Source of the DNA: Streptomyces antnestii
GTDB taxonomy: Bacteria; Actinomycetota; Actinomycetes; Streptomycetales; Streptomycetaceae
Assembly: GCF_004005495.1 (NCBI RefSeq)
Contig: NZ_RZYA01000008.1
Location: 248,001 to 312,000, forward strand
DNA length: 64,000 nt
Direction of reading: 5' to 3'
The position numbers and the translations under genes were made by a program. The notes beneath the pieces were generated by a model. It saw nothing but the letters and a program-made list of their open reading frames with translations, did not search any database and had not been told where the DNA came from. Shown piece by piece: positions 8,394 to 16,965 of this stretch. Numbering within the stretch: position 1 is the first letter of the stretch; the number at the start of each line of letters is the position of its first letter.

Positions 8394-9689
8394 ATGACAT
8401 CAACAGTGGCGGCACCGGCCGTCCGATCGGTCCGCGGCGGGACCGACAACGGGCGCAAGGCGTTGCTCGCCGCCACCGTCGGCGGCGTGGTCGAGTCCTT
8501 CGACTGGGCGATCTACGCCGTACTGGCGCCGTATTTCGCCTCACAGCTGTTCCCGGGCGACGATCCGGTGACCAAGTTGATGGCGGCCTATCTGGGCTTC
8601 GCGGTCGGTTTCGTCGTACGGCCCTTCGGCTCGTACGTGATGGGGCGGCTCAGCGACACCCGCGGCCGCCGTTTCGGGCTGACGCTCAGCATGGCGATCA
8701 TCTCCGGCGCGAGCGTGCTGATCGCGGCCCTGCCGACGGCCGCCATGATCGGTGTCGGGGCGCCGGTGCTGCTCCTGCTGCTCCGCCTGGTGCAGGGCCT
8801 GTCGATGGGCGGCGAGAATCCGGCGGCGGCCGCGTATGTCACCGAGACCGCGCCCGGCCGACTGCGCTTCCTCTACAGCGCGATCTCCTACTCCGGCGTG
8901 ATCGTCGGCAACATCCTGTCCTTCGGCGTGCTGGCCGTGCTGCTGGCCACCCTCGGCAAAGACGGCGTGGCCGGCGGCGGCTGGCGGATCGGCTTCCTGG
9001 TGGCGGCGGCGCTGGGCCTGCTCGCGCTGTGGATCCGGCGCAGCGCCGAGGAGAGCGAGGCGTTCGCCGAGCAGAAGTCGACCACCACGCGCGCCGAGCG
9101 CTTCGCGCTGTACAAGGCGAACGCCCGCAACATGCTTGCGGTCTTCCTCCTCACGCTGGGCATCACCGTCGGGTACTACTACGGCACCACCTACCTCCCG
9201 CAGTACGCCGAGAAGGTCGGCGCGGCCTCCGGCGCAGATTCGGCCGCCGCGATGCTGCTGCCGCTGGTCGTGCTGATCGGCGCGATGGTCTTTGCCGGGC
9301 GGACCGCCGACCGGGTGGGCGAGCTGAAGGCCATCCGCGTGGGGCTCGGTCTACTGGCGCTCGGCACCGTTCCGCTGATGCTGGCTCTGGCACACGGGAC
9401 GATGCCGATGTGGCTGGTGACCACGGTCTATCTGCTGCTGGTCGCGACACCGCTCGGCGTGACCAACGTGCTCTTCGCCCAGCTGTTCCCGGTGGCGGTG
9501 CGCACCGTCGCGATGGGCGTGCCGTTCACGGTGGGCGTCGGCCTCTTCGGCGGTACGTTCCCGCTGCTGGCGGAGTGGCTGGGCAAGACCGGGCACCTCG
9601 CGGCGGTGCCGTGGTGGGCCGCTGCGGCCGCCACGATCGCCTTCCTCGCGACATTTCTCGTCCGGCTGCCGCAGCGCACGGACTCCTGA
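8394..9689 (+). CDS. MFS transporter (metabolite:H+ symporter type)
   Basis: A 431-residue, 12-helix transporter. ATG 8394 is chosen because GAAGAGG lies just upstream; the frame is open further 5' over the regulatory spacer. The N-terminal VESFDWAIYAVLAPYFASQL and the loop motif GRLSDTRGRRFGL between helices 2 and 3 are typical of the ShiA/ProP-like metabolite:H+ symporter family (carboxylates, shikimate, osmolytes). GLSMGGENPAAAAYVTE lies in helix 4/5. It shares a transcript direction with the amidohydrolase 102 bp downstream, so it may import the N-acyl amino acid or related compound that the enzyme hydrolyses. The substrate is inferred from context only. Confidence 0.9.
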   Translation: MTSTVAAPAVRSVRGGTDNGRKALLAATVGGVVESFDWAIYAVLAPYFASQLFPGDDPVTKLMAAYLGFAVGFVVRPFGSYVMGRLSDTRGRRFGLTLSMAIISGASVLIAALPTAAMIGVGAPVLLLLLRLVQGLSMGGENPAAAAYVTETAPGRLRFLYSAISYSGVIVGNILSFGVLAVLLATLGKDGVAGGGWRIGFLVAAALGLLALWIRRSAEESEAFAEQKSTTTRAERFALYKANARNMLAVFLLTLGITVGYYYGTTYLPQYAEKVGAASGADSAAAMLLPLVVLIGAMVFAGRTADRVGELKAIRVGLGLLALGTVPLMLALAHGTMPMWLVTTVYLLLVATPLGVTNVLFAQLFPVAVRTVAMGVPFTVGVGLFGGTFPLLAEWLGKTGHLAAVPWWAAAAATIAFLATFLVRLPQRTDS

Positions 9690-9703
9690 CGTCCGACAGA
9701 TCT

Positions 9704-9749
9704 GGCCGTACGTCGTGTCCCGCCCGCGGCGGACTGCTGACGTACGGCC
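9704..9749. terminator. Inverted repeat between MFS and amidohydrolase genes
   Basis: GGCCGTACGTC (9704-9714) and GACGTACGGCC (9739-9749) are a perfect 11-bp inverted repeat with a 24-base loop. It could attenuate read-through between the two co-oriented genes or serve as an operator; there is no U-run. Confidence 0.45.
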
Positions 9750-9791
9750 GAAGCACCCCCACCACCTGCCCCATTTCACGAAGGAGTACCG

Positions 9792-10991
9792 ATGAATCTG
9801 CGGGACGACGCCCGTGCCCTCTCCGGCGACCTGGTACAGCTCCGGCGCACGCTGCACCGCATTCCCGAGGTCGGCCTGAACCTGCCGCGCACCCAGGAGA
9901 CGGTCCTGGCGGCGCTTGACGGGCTGCCACTGGAGATCAGCACGGGCAGCGGCCTCAGCTCGGTGACGGCGGTGCTGCGCGGTTCCCGCCCCGGCCCGAC
10001 AGTGCTGCTGCGCGGCGACATGGACGGTCTGCCGGTCGCCGAACGGACCGGTCTGGACTTCGCCTCCGACACCGGACGGATGCACGCCTGCGGCCACGAC
10101 CTGCACACCACGATGCTCACCGGCGCCGCGAAGCTGCTCTCCGCGCACCGCGATCAGCTCGCCGGCGATGTGGTGTTCATGTTCCAGCCCGGCGAGGAGG
10201 GGTACGACGGCGCCGGGCAGATGCTGGCGGAGGGCGTGCTGGACGCGTCCGGCCGGAAGCCGGACGCGGCGTACGCGATCCATGTGATGTCGGCCGGCCT
10301 GGACAGCGGCGTCTTCGGCACGCGCGGCGGTCCGGCGCTCGCCGCCTCCAACGTGCTGCGGGTGACGGTCAAAGGCGCCGGGGGGCACGGTTCGATGCCG
10401 CACCGCGCCAAGGACCCGGTGCAGGCGGCCTGCGCCATGGTCACCGCGCTCCAGGCCTGGATCACCCGGACCTTCGACATCTTCGACCCGGTGGTACTGA
10501 CGGTGGGCACCTTCCACGCCGGCACCGCGCAGAACGTCATACCGGACAACGCGGTGTTCCACGCAACCGTGCGCAGCTTCTCGCCTGCCGCGCAGGCCAC
10601 GGTGAAGGACGGCACGGTCGAGGTCTGCCGCGGCATCGCACACGCCTTCGGGGTCACCGTGGACGCGGAGTTCGTCGAGCAGTACCCGGTGACGGTCAAC
10701 GACCACGCGGAGGCGGACTTCGCTGCGAACGCGGTGCGGGAGGCGCTGGGTGAGGAGTTCTACGCGCCGATGAAGCAGCCTCTGCACGGCTCGGAGGACT
10801 TCTCGCGGGTGATCGCTGAGGTGCCGGGCGTCATGCTGACGCTGGGCTCGCCGCCGCCGGGCGCCGACCCCGAACGCTCCCCCAACAACCACTCGCCGCT
10901 CGCGGTCTTCGACGACGCGGTGCTGCCGGACGGCGCCGCGGTGTACGCGGAGCTGGCGGCCCGGCGCCTGTCGAAGGCTGCCGCTCACTAG
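9792..10991 (+). CDS. M20-family amidohydrolase (hippurate/N-acyl amino acid hydrolase type)
   Basis: A 399-residue cytoplasmic metallo-amidohydrolase of the M20D group, which releases an amino acid from N-acyl or N-benzoyl conjugates. Metal-binding and catalytic blocks are visible: RRTLHRIPEVGLNLPRTQ, LLRGDMDGLPVAE, MHACGHDLHTTMLTG, FQPGEEGYDGAGQM (catalytic Glu pair) and the C-terminal PLHGSEDFSRV. The lid/dimerisation domain (VKGAGGHGSMPHRAKDPV) is intact. AAGGAG lies 6 bp upstream of the ATG. Length is normal for the family. With the upstream transporter and the divergent Lrp regulator it forms a small uptake-and-hydrolysis module. The stop is immediately followed by the convergent SpoIIE gene, with no spacer. 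Confidence 0.92.
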   Translation: MNLRDDARALSGDLVQLRRTLHRIPEVGLNLPRTQETVLAALDGLPLEISTGSGLSSVTAVLRGSRPGPTVLLRGDMDGLPVAERTGLDFASDTGRMHACGHDLHTTMLTGAAKLLSAHRDQLAGDVVFMFQPGEEGYDGAGQMLAEGVLDASGRKPDAAYAIHVMSAGLDSGVFGTRGGPALAASNVLRVTVKGAGGHGSMPHRAKDPVQAACAMVTALQAWITRTFDIFDPVVLTVGTFHAGTAQNVIPDNAVFHATVRSFSPAAQATVKDGTVEVCRGIAHAFGVTVDAEFVEQYPVTVNDHAEADFAANAVREALGEEFYAPMKQPLHGSEDFSRVIAEVPGVMLTLGSPPPGADPERSPNNHSPLAVFDDAVLPDGAAVYAELAARRLSKAAAH

Positions 10992-12737
10992 TCAGGGCTG
11001 GGCGGGGCGGACCCGGGCGATGAGCAGGGCGACGTCGTCGTGGTCGCCGGGGTTCCGCAGGGCGTGCAGGAGCAGGTCACAGGTTTCTTCCACGGCGCGG
11101 TGCTCGGAGCCGTCCAGCAGGCGGAGGAGGGTATCGAGGCGGTCGTCGATGGAATGGTGGCGCGTTTCGACCAGGCCGTCGGTGTAGAGGACCAGATCGT
11201 CGCCGGGACCGAGATCGACCGTGCTGCTGTGGAAGGTGACACCGCCGACACCCAGCGGCGCGCCGGGGCACAGGTCGAGCAGCTCGGCGGGTCGGCCGGT
11301 GTGGACCAGGACGGGGGGCAGGTGGCCCGCGTTCGCGATGCGGCACTCGGCGTGGTGGGGGTCGTAGACGGCGTAGAGGCAGGTGGCGATGTAGTGCTCC
11401 AGGCCGCTGGTGATCCTGTCCAGGTGCTGGAGCACCTGGGCGGGGTCGAAGTCGAGTTCGGCCAGGGTGCAGGTGGCGGTGCGCAGTCGGCCCATGGTGG
11501 CGGCGGCGTCGATGCCGCTGCCCATCACGTCCCCCACGACCAGGGCGGTCTTGTCGCCGCTCAGGGGGATGATGTCGAACCAGTCTCCGCCGACTTCGGT
11601 GGTGGCCTGGGCGGGCTGGTAGCGGGAGGCGGTCTCCAGGCCGACCAGGTGCGAGGGGTGCTCCGGCAGCAGGCTGCGCTGGAGGGTCACCGCGGTGTTG
11701 CGCACGCTCTGGTACCAGCGGGCGTTGTCGATGCTCACCGCGGCACGGTTGGCCAGCTCGCCGGCCAGCACGGCGTCGTCATGGTTGAAGGGCAGGGGGT
11801 TACGTGCGCGTTTGAGGTCCAGGGCGCCTAGCACTGTGCCGCGGGCGGTGAGCGGCACAGCCAGGTAGGAGTGGACGCCGGCGCGGGCCAGGAGCGTCAC
11901 GGCCTCGGAATCGCGCGCTATACGGGGCAGGTCGCGGTTGCTCACATCGGGTATCAGGACCGGTTTGCCGGTGCGGACGCACTGGGTGACCAGGCGGTCG
12001 GCGGCATAGGCGGCCAGGTCGCCCACCTGGTCAGCGGCGCGGGTGGCCTCGGAGGGGTAGGCGGCGGCCAGGGCGAGGGCGCGGAAGAGTTCCGGTCCGC
12101 TGCCCGGCCCGGCAGCGCGGTGGAAGGCCAGGATCGTGTCGAGGACGTCCACCGTCGCGAGGTCGGCGAGCTCGGGCACGGTGACCTCAGCCAGCTCGCG
12201 TGCGGTCTGGTCCACGTCGAGCACGGTGCCGATGCGAGCCGAGGCATCGGCGATCAGGGCCAGGCGCCGTCGGGCCCGGGCTGCTTCGGTCGCCAGGCGG
12301 TGCCGCTCGGTGACGTCCGCGATCGAGGCGGCCACTCCCCACACCCGGCCGACAGAGTCGTGCAGCTGGTAGAGGGAAACCGACCATGCATGATCCTGCC
12401 CCGCATCGGCCCAGGTACGGCCGACGACGTTCTGATCCAGCAGCGGGACTCCCGTCTCCAGCACCCGCCACTGCGCGGACTCGATGGCCCCGGTGTCCAC
12501 ACCCGGCAGGATCTCAGAGACGGTGCGGCCGACATGCTCCTCGTTCGACAGGCCATTGATGCGCTCCAGCGCCGGGTTGACGGCCAGGTACCGCAGATCT
12601 GTGTCCATGACAGCCAGCCCGACCGGGGACTGCGAGACCAGCGTCCCGGACAGCTCATTCAGCAGCCCGCGGCGCTGGAAGGTCCTGGGGACATCGCCTC
12701 CGGCCCGAAAGGATTCGGATGTGTTCATCCAGGCCAT
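10992..12737 (-). CDS. PAS-GAF-SpoIIE protein phosphatase (PP2C-type)
   Basis: A 581-residue signalling phosphatase. A PAS domain occupies about residues 25-145 (VGLAVMDTDLRYLAVNPALE...), a GAF domain about 160-335 (SYLAVPLTARGTVLGALDL), and a SpoIIE/RsbU-type PP2C domain about 355-575. The last shows the metal-binding motifs GGDWFDIIPL, LVVGDVMGSGIDAAATMG, and GDDLVLYTDGLVE with GDHDDVALLIARV. Such proteins dephosphorylate anti-sigma-factor antagonists (SpoIIAA/RsbV-like) and so link a small-molecule or redox signal to sigma-factor release in Streptomyces. There is no transmembrane segment and no adjacent anti-sigma kinase. The second Met (12728) is an alternative start. Confidence 0.92.
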   Translation of the reverse strand: MAWMNTSESFRAGGDVPRTFQRRGLLNELSGTLVSQSPVGLAVMDTDLRYLAVNPALERINGLSNEEHVGRTVSEILPGVDTGAIESAQWRVLETGVPLLDQNVVGRTWADAGQDHAWSVSLYQLHDSVGRVWGVAASIADVTERHRLATEAARARRRLALIADASARIGTVLDVDQTARELAEVTVPELADLATVDVLDTILAFHRAAGPGSGPELFRALALAAAYPSEATRAADQVGDLAAYAADRLVTQCVRTGKPVLIPDVSNRDLPRIARDSEAVTLLARAGVHSYLAVPLTARGTVLGALDLKRARNPLPFNHDDAVLAGELANRAAVSIDNARWYQSVRNTAVTLQRSLLPEHPSHLVGLETASRYQPAQATTEVGGDWFDIIPLSGDKTALVVGDVMGSGIDAAATMGRLRTATCTLAELDFDPAQVLQHLDRITSGLEHYIATCLYAVYDPHHAECRIANAGHLPPVLVHTGRPAELLDLCPGAPLGVGGVTFHSSTVDLGPGDDLVLYTDGLVETRHHSIDDRLDTLLRLLDGSEHRAVEETCDLLLHALRNPGDHDDVALLIARVRPAQP

Positions 12738-13121
12738 CCCCTTTTGCAGCCGTCACCCCAGGTGCCTCCGGGCGCCGTCCTGGACCCCGAGACCCTGGTC
12801 CTTCGCCGCCTCCATGATGTCCACGAAGCAGCCCGTCACGCATCTCCCCGACTGGCGTTGGTGGTGGCCACCGGCTCCCGGAGAAGAGGCGACGGGCGGG
12901 AGCCGGCGGCCAATCAGAACGTACGGCACCGAGTGAGAGACACCCGGGGACACGCCGACCGGCATTGCGGCAGTGCCCCAATGCCGCTCACCCCCCCCGT
13001 GCGCGGCGGTTGGCCCTCCCCAACTGCATAGATAACAGTGGGTGATTGATCGAGATGCAGACAGTGACGAGGCCTGTTTCTCTGATGGGGCCCGCTCTTC
13101 CTCATCACCCAAGGAGTGATC
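12738..13121. other. 384-bp intergenic region upstream of the DUF6381 gene
   Basis: This divergent spacer serves both the SpoIIE phosphatase (minus) and the small plus-strand gene. The open frames are low-complexity shadows and no conserved protein was recognised. CAAGGAGTG just before 13122 is the ribosome-binding site of the small gene. I could not fix a promoter. Confidence 0.4.
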
Positions 13122-13310
13122 ATGAGCGCTGCAGGCGAATCCGGTCGTGCCCAGCAGATGCGTGCCAAGGCTCAGGACCTGGAACAGGCCGCGGAACGTG
13201 CCACTGACCCGCAGGAGCGTCAGCGTCTGAAGGACAAGGCCCGCCAGCTCAAGGAGCAGAGCGAGCAGGCAGGCGGCACGGGCAAGCCGGACATCGACCC
13301 GATGGTGTAG
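13122..13310 (+). CDS. DUF6381 family small hydrophilic protein
   Basis: A 62-residue protein, mostly one charged amphipathic helix (RAQQMRAKAQDLEQAAERAT, then ERQRLKDKARQLKEQ) ending in PDIDPMV. I recognise it as the DUF6381 family of Streptomyces, small abundant-looking proteins of unknown function and CsbD-like character. A very good AAGGAG site precedes ATG 13122. Its position beside a SpoIIE-type stress phosphatase suggests a stress-sigma-controlled gene, but no matching promoter could be confirmed. An apparent terminator follows. Confidence 0.75.
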   Translation: MSAAGESGRAQQMRAKAQDLEQAAERATDPQERQRLKDKARQLKEQSEQAGGTGKPDIDPMV

Positions 13311-13333
13311 TTCCGGCAGTTCCGAGCACAGAC

Positions 13334-13392
13334 ACCGGCCGGTGGCCGTCCTCCGTGGCATTCCGCCACGCGAGAGGCCCCCGGCCGGTCAC
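13334..13392 (+). terminator. Compound hairpin after the DUF6381 gene
   Basis: An outer imperfect stem (ACCGGCCGGTGGCC with GGCCCCCGGCCGGT) encloses an inner 6-bp hairpin (CGTGGC / GCCACG). It lies 24 bp after the stop codon, between convergent genes. Confidence 0.5.
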
Positions 13393-13550
13393 TGCTGTCT
13401 CCGCTCAGTCGCCCGCGGCGCGGTGGGGGAGATCAGCGCGCAGAGCGGCAGGCGTCCTCAGCCGCATGCCCGGGCGCACCAGCCCCCTGTCAGGCTCTGT
13501 GCATTCCAGAACCCTGTGACAGGGGGCGCGTCAAGGCCGCGGTGTCGGCG

Positions 13551-15467
13551 TCAGGCCTGGTCGTCCAGGTAGGAGGCGACCCACGCCAGCGGGGCGTTCC
13601 AGTTGATGGTGATCTCGTTGGTGGACCAGGACTCGATGTCGTCCACGTAGCACTTCGCCGGGGCGCAGCCCTTGAGCCTGGTCTGGGCGACCGGGTCGTC
13701 GACCGACGAGTTCGGACCGCCCGCCACCGCACCGGGGGCCGGCTGCGGCAGCTTGGCGTCCTTCTCGTGGGCCCAGAAGCGGTGGTGCTGGTTGTGCGCG
13801 TACCGAGCGCCGTAGCCGGTGACATACGACATGCCCATCGGGTTACGGCCCAGGATGTAGTCCATGCCGCTGGTGACGGCGTCGCGGTACTTGTTCTTGC
13901 CGGTGATGTCGTGGGCGGTGGCGAGGACGACCATGTTGTTCAGGATCTGGCCGTTGGATCCCCACGCGTAGCTGCCGCCGGGGGCGTACGGGACGCCGTA
14001 GCCGCCCTTGCCGGCGGCGGCGGCGTAGCGGTCGGCGGCCTCGGTGACCGCCTTCTGGGCGGCCTTGACCCCGGCGTCGCCCAGCTTGTTCGGCACGGTG
14101 GCCAGGTCCAGGGCGCCAAGCCCGCCGACCGACTGCCAGGAGATGCCGCCGTCCGGGAAGAGCGCCTCACTGTCGTTGTGCAGCGAGGACTTCTCCACCT
14201 CCTGGCGGTACTCCTTGTCACCGGTGGTGATGAACAGCTCGGACGCGGCCCAGTAGAACTCGTCCTTGACGTCGTAGTCGCTGTACGCGCCACCACCCGT
14301 GGCGTCGCCCGGGTCGGCGAACATCTTCGGGTTGGCCTTCGCCGCGTCGAAGGCGGCGCGTGCGGCCTTCAGGGCCTTGGCCGAGAACTCCTTGTCATAC
14401 GGCTCGAACAGCCGGGCGGCCTGGGCGGCGGTGGCGGCCAGGTTGAGGGTGGCGGCGGTGGACGGTGCGTGCAGCTCGCGCTTGTTGGTGCTCTTGTCGG
14501 CCCGCAGCGGCAGGCCGGACCAGGTGCTGTCGTGGACCTTGTGGTGGGCCATGCCGGCCAGCTTCTCGCCCTTGGGCACCTGCATGCTCAGCAGGAAGTC
14601 CATCTCCCAGCGGGCCTCGTCCAGGATGTCCGGGACGTGGTTGCCGTGCTCGGGCACGAGCAGGCGGCCGTCACCCAGCGCCTTGCTGTCGGCACCCTTG
14701 GTGTGCAGGGTCCGCTCGTAGCTCGACATCAGCTGCGCCACGGAGATACCGCCGTTGACCACGTACTTGCCGTAGTCACCCGCGTCGTACCAGCCCTTGC
14801 TGACGTTGAGGGTGTAGTCGCACACCTTCGGCTGGCAGGGCACCTTCTCGTCACTCGACGCGGCGCCGTCGATGTGGCCGGCCGGGCGGGCGTAGTTCTT
14901 GCCGACCAGATTGGCGTCGATGTTGATACCGCTGCGGTTGTGGTAGAAGTACGCCAGCGAGTCGGTGCGCAGCTGCGAGTAGGTGTTGTCCCCGATGCTG
15001 AACGGCTCGCTCGTCTTGCCGCCGACGGTGACGGTGTAGCCCTTACCGCTCTCGGCGACCTTGCTGAAGTCGAAGGTGTGGACGTTCTCACCGGAGGACT
15101 TGTCCACTCCCGCGGGCTTGGTCTTCCCGCTCGCGACCTCCTTGCCGTCCGCGTCCTTCAGGGTCCAGGCCAGCGGCGACTCGGACTTGGTCACGAACGT
15201 GCCCTGCTTGGGGCTCTTGGTCTGGTAGCCGACCTGGTTGACCTGCACGGTCGGGGCGGGGCCGGTCTTGGAGGCGGCCGGCTTGGAGATCTGCGGCGCG
15301 GTGGCCGCCGCAGCCGAGCCGAGCGAAGAGCCAACGGCGGAGACGGCGACGGGGATGGCGACAGCGCCGGCCACGACACCGGCCACCGTCGCGACCGCAA
15401 GCCTGCGGCGGCCGCCACGGTTCAGCCGGTCGAGCACACGGGCCATGCGGGGGGCGGGGCGAGACAC
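13551..15467 (-). CDS. Secreted glycoside hydrolase family 9 (cellulase/endoglucanase)
   Basis: A 638-residue secreted enzyme hydrolysing beta-1,4-glucan. The GTG at 15467 is chosen because AAGGACCTC lies just upstream; the frame extends further without support. A basic n-region and hydrophobic core (LAVATVAGVVAGAVAIPVAV) form the signal peptide. Residues of about 65-150 are the CelD_N immunoglobulin-like domain (VQVNQVGYQTKSPKQGTFV). The GH9 catalytic domain follows, with GWYDAGDYGKYVVNGG (catalytic base Asp), the His-bearing GYGARYAHNQHHRFWAHE and the C-terminal ESWSTNEITINWNAPLAW (catalytic acid Glu). No carbohydrate-binding module is present. It stands alone, and no CebR-type operator was recognised. 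Confidence 0.93.
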   Translation of the reverse strand: MSRPAPRMARVLDRLNRGGRRRLAVATVAGVVAGAVAIPVAVSAVGSSLGSAAAATAPQISKPAASKTGPAPTVQVNQVGYQTKSPKQGTFVTKSESPLAWTLKDADGKEVASGKTKPAGVDKSSGENVHTFDFSKVAESGKGYTVTVGGKTSEPFSIGDNTYSQLRTDSLAYFYHNRSGINIDANLVGKNYARPAGHIDGAASSDEKVPCQPKVCDYTLNVSKGWYDAGDYGKYVVNGGISVAQLMSSYERTLHTKGADSKALGDGRLLVPEHGNHVPDILDEARWEMDFLLSMQVPKGEKLAGMAHHKVHDSTWSGLPLRADKSTNKRELHAPSTAATLNLAATAAQAARLFEPYDKEFSAKALKAARAAFDAAKANPKMFADPGDATGGGAYSDYDVKDEFYWAASELFITTGDKEYRQEVEKSSLHNDSEALFPDGGISWQSVGGLGALDLATVPNKLGDAGVKAAQKAVTEAADRYAAAAGKGGYGVPYAPGGSYAWGSNGQILNNMVVLATAHDITGKNKYRDAVTSGMDYILGRNPMGMSYVTGYGARYAHNQHHRFWAHEKDAKLPQPAPGAVAGGPNSSVDDPVAQTRLKGCAPAKCYVDDIESWSTNEITINWNAPLAWVASYLDDQA

Positions 15468-15596
15468 CAAGAGGTCCTTCCGGGGTGGGGGCTGAGACAG
15501 CGGCGGGTTTCCAACCGCTCCACCGACTGTAGGAAGGACACCGGGTCTCAATCACCGTACGCGCGAGCGAAGTTGAGGACCTGCGATCGAACGAAG

Positions 15597-15624
15597 GCCG
15601 CCTACCTCAATTGAGGTAGGCGGC
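15597..15624 (-). terminator. Perfect 28-bp palindrome downstream of the FMN oxidase operon
   Basis: 14-bp arms meet with no spacer (GCCGCCTACCTCAA then its exact reverse complement). It lies 65 bp after the stop of the last gene of the 15.7-25.5 kb minus-strand operon and is probably its terminator. Confidence 0.6.
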
Positions 15625-15688
15625 GGGCGGGCACCTGGTCGGAGAGTTCGTAGGGGTCTGGTTCGTAGGGGTCTGGTGGGACGTACCG

Positions 15689-16945
15689 TCAGTCGAACGG
15701 CAATGGCGCCCGGCGGCTGAAGAGCCGCACGTGCTCCGGTCCGAGTTCGGCGATGGACGTCACTCCGAGGAGCTGCATGGTCCGTTCCACTTCGGTGCGG
15801 AGGATGTGGGCCGCCCGGTCCACGCCGGCCTCGCCACCGGCCATGAGGCCGTAGAGATAGGCCCGTCCGAGGAGGACGAAGCGAGCGCCCGAGGCGATCG
15901 CCGCGACGACATCCGCCCCGGTACGCACACCGGAGTCGATCATCACTTCCGTGTCCGCCCCGACGTCGCGGACCACGCACGGAAGCAGATGCAGCGGCGG
16001 AGCCGTACGGTCCAGCTGACGGCCCCCGTGGTTGGACAGCACGATCCCGTCGGCCCCCGCATCGACGGCGCGGCGGGCGTCGGACGGCGTCTGGATCCCC
16101 TTGATCACCAGGGGCCCGTCCCACGCCGCACGCACCCGGGCGAGGTCCTCGAACGTCGTCGTGTTGTCGTTGAACCCGGACACCTGCAGCTCGGACCGGG
16201 GCCGGCCCGGTTCTTCGAACGTGAAGGTGTACGGCTCTGTGGTGAGGAGATTCATCCACCACTCGACCCGGTAGGACGCGTCGAGGAATGTCTTGAGGGT
16301 GAGCTGCGGTGGATAGGACATCCCGGTCCGCAGGTCCCGCAGGCGATTGCCGGAGACCGGCACGTCCACCGTGACGATCAGCGCGTCGTAGCCGTGCGCC
16401 TTCGCCTCGGCGATCATCCGGAGTGAGAGTTCGCGGTCCTTCAGCAGGTATGTCTGGAACCAGCGCCGTGCGCCCGGCTCCGCCGCCGCCAGATCCGCGA
16501 TGGAGGTGGTGCCCACGGACGAGAGCGCGTACGGGATGCCTGCGCGCGACGCCGCCCGCAGCACCGCACGCTCCCCCGCGGCGTGCATCATGCGGGTGCC
16601 GCCCGTCGGGCCGAAGCCGAACGGCAGCGCGCTGGGACCGCCCAGCACGGTGGTGGTCATGTCCACGGCGTGCACATCGCAGAGGATGCCGGGCCGGAAT
16701 TCCAGCTCGCGGAACGCCTCCCGCGCCCGGTCCATGCTGATCTCCTCCTCGGCCCCGCCGTCCACGTAATGGAACGGCCCGGACGGGGTGCGCACCTTCG
16801 CGATGCGGCGCAGGTCCTCGATCGTGTGCGCGGCGGACAGCCGCCGCTGCACACGATCGAGACCCTTGCCGCCCCGCAGTGCCAGGAACGGCCTGAGGTC
16901 ACCCGGCCGTGGAATGCGGCGGTCCAGCCGCGGGTAGTCCGGCAT
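15689..16945 (-). CDS. FMN-dependent alpha-hydroxyacid oxidase/dehydrogenase
   Basis: A 418-residue TIM-barrel flavoenzyme of the lactate dehydrogenase/glycolate oxidase/mandelate dehydrogenase family, oxidising a 2-hydroxy acid to a 2-oxo acid. Visible blocks are FHYVDGGAEEEISM, GPTGGTRMMHAAGE, WFQTYLLKDRELS, VTVDVPVSGNRLRDLR (barrel strand and substrate Arg), VIKGIQTPSDARRAVDAGAD, LSNHGGRQLDRTAPPL (catalytic His-Gly-Gly-Arg) and MIDSGVRTGADVVAAIASGA (FMN phosphate). It is the last gene of a long co-directional operon, 20 bp after the acyl-CoA ligase. There it could make a 2-oxo acid for the TPP enzyme encoded upstream. The precise substrate is unknown; a lactate-specific name is not justified. 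Confidence 0.92.
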   Translation of the reverse strand: MPDYPRLDRRIPRPGDLRPFLALRGGKGLDRVQRRLSAAHTIEDLRRIAKVRTPSGPFHYVDGGAEEEISMDRAREAFRELEFRPGILCDVHAVDMTTTVLGGPSALPFGFGPTGGTRMMHAAGERAVLRAASRAGIPYALSSVGTTSIADLAAAEPGARRWFQTYLLKDRELSLRMIAEAKAHGYDALIVTVDVPVSGNRLRDLRTGMSYPPQLTLKTFLDASYRVEWWMNLLTTEPYTFTFEEPGRPRSELQVSGFNDNTTTFEDLARVRAAWDGPLVIKGIQTPSDARRAVDAGADGIVLSNHGGRQLDRTAPPLHLLPCVVRDVGADTEVMIDSGVRTGADVVAAIASGARFVLLGRAYLYGLMAGGEAGVDRAAHILRTEVERTMQLLGVTSIAELGPEHVRLFSRRAPLPFD

Positions 16946-16965
16946 CCGGTCAGGATCCTTCCTTG

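Noticed and set aside
13542..15614. Long plus-strand frame of 690 codons opposite the GH9 gene
   Set aside because: It is Val/Gly/Arg-rich antisense shadow from G/C-biased third positions; the opposite strand has a complete enzyme with signal peptide and catalytic motifs.
15689..16945. Naming the FMN enzyme as L-lactate dehydrogenase (lldD)
   Set aside because: The family is clear but residues visible here do not fix the substrate, and the operon context argues for a different hydroxy acid.
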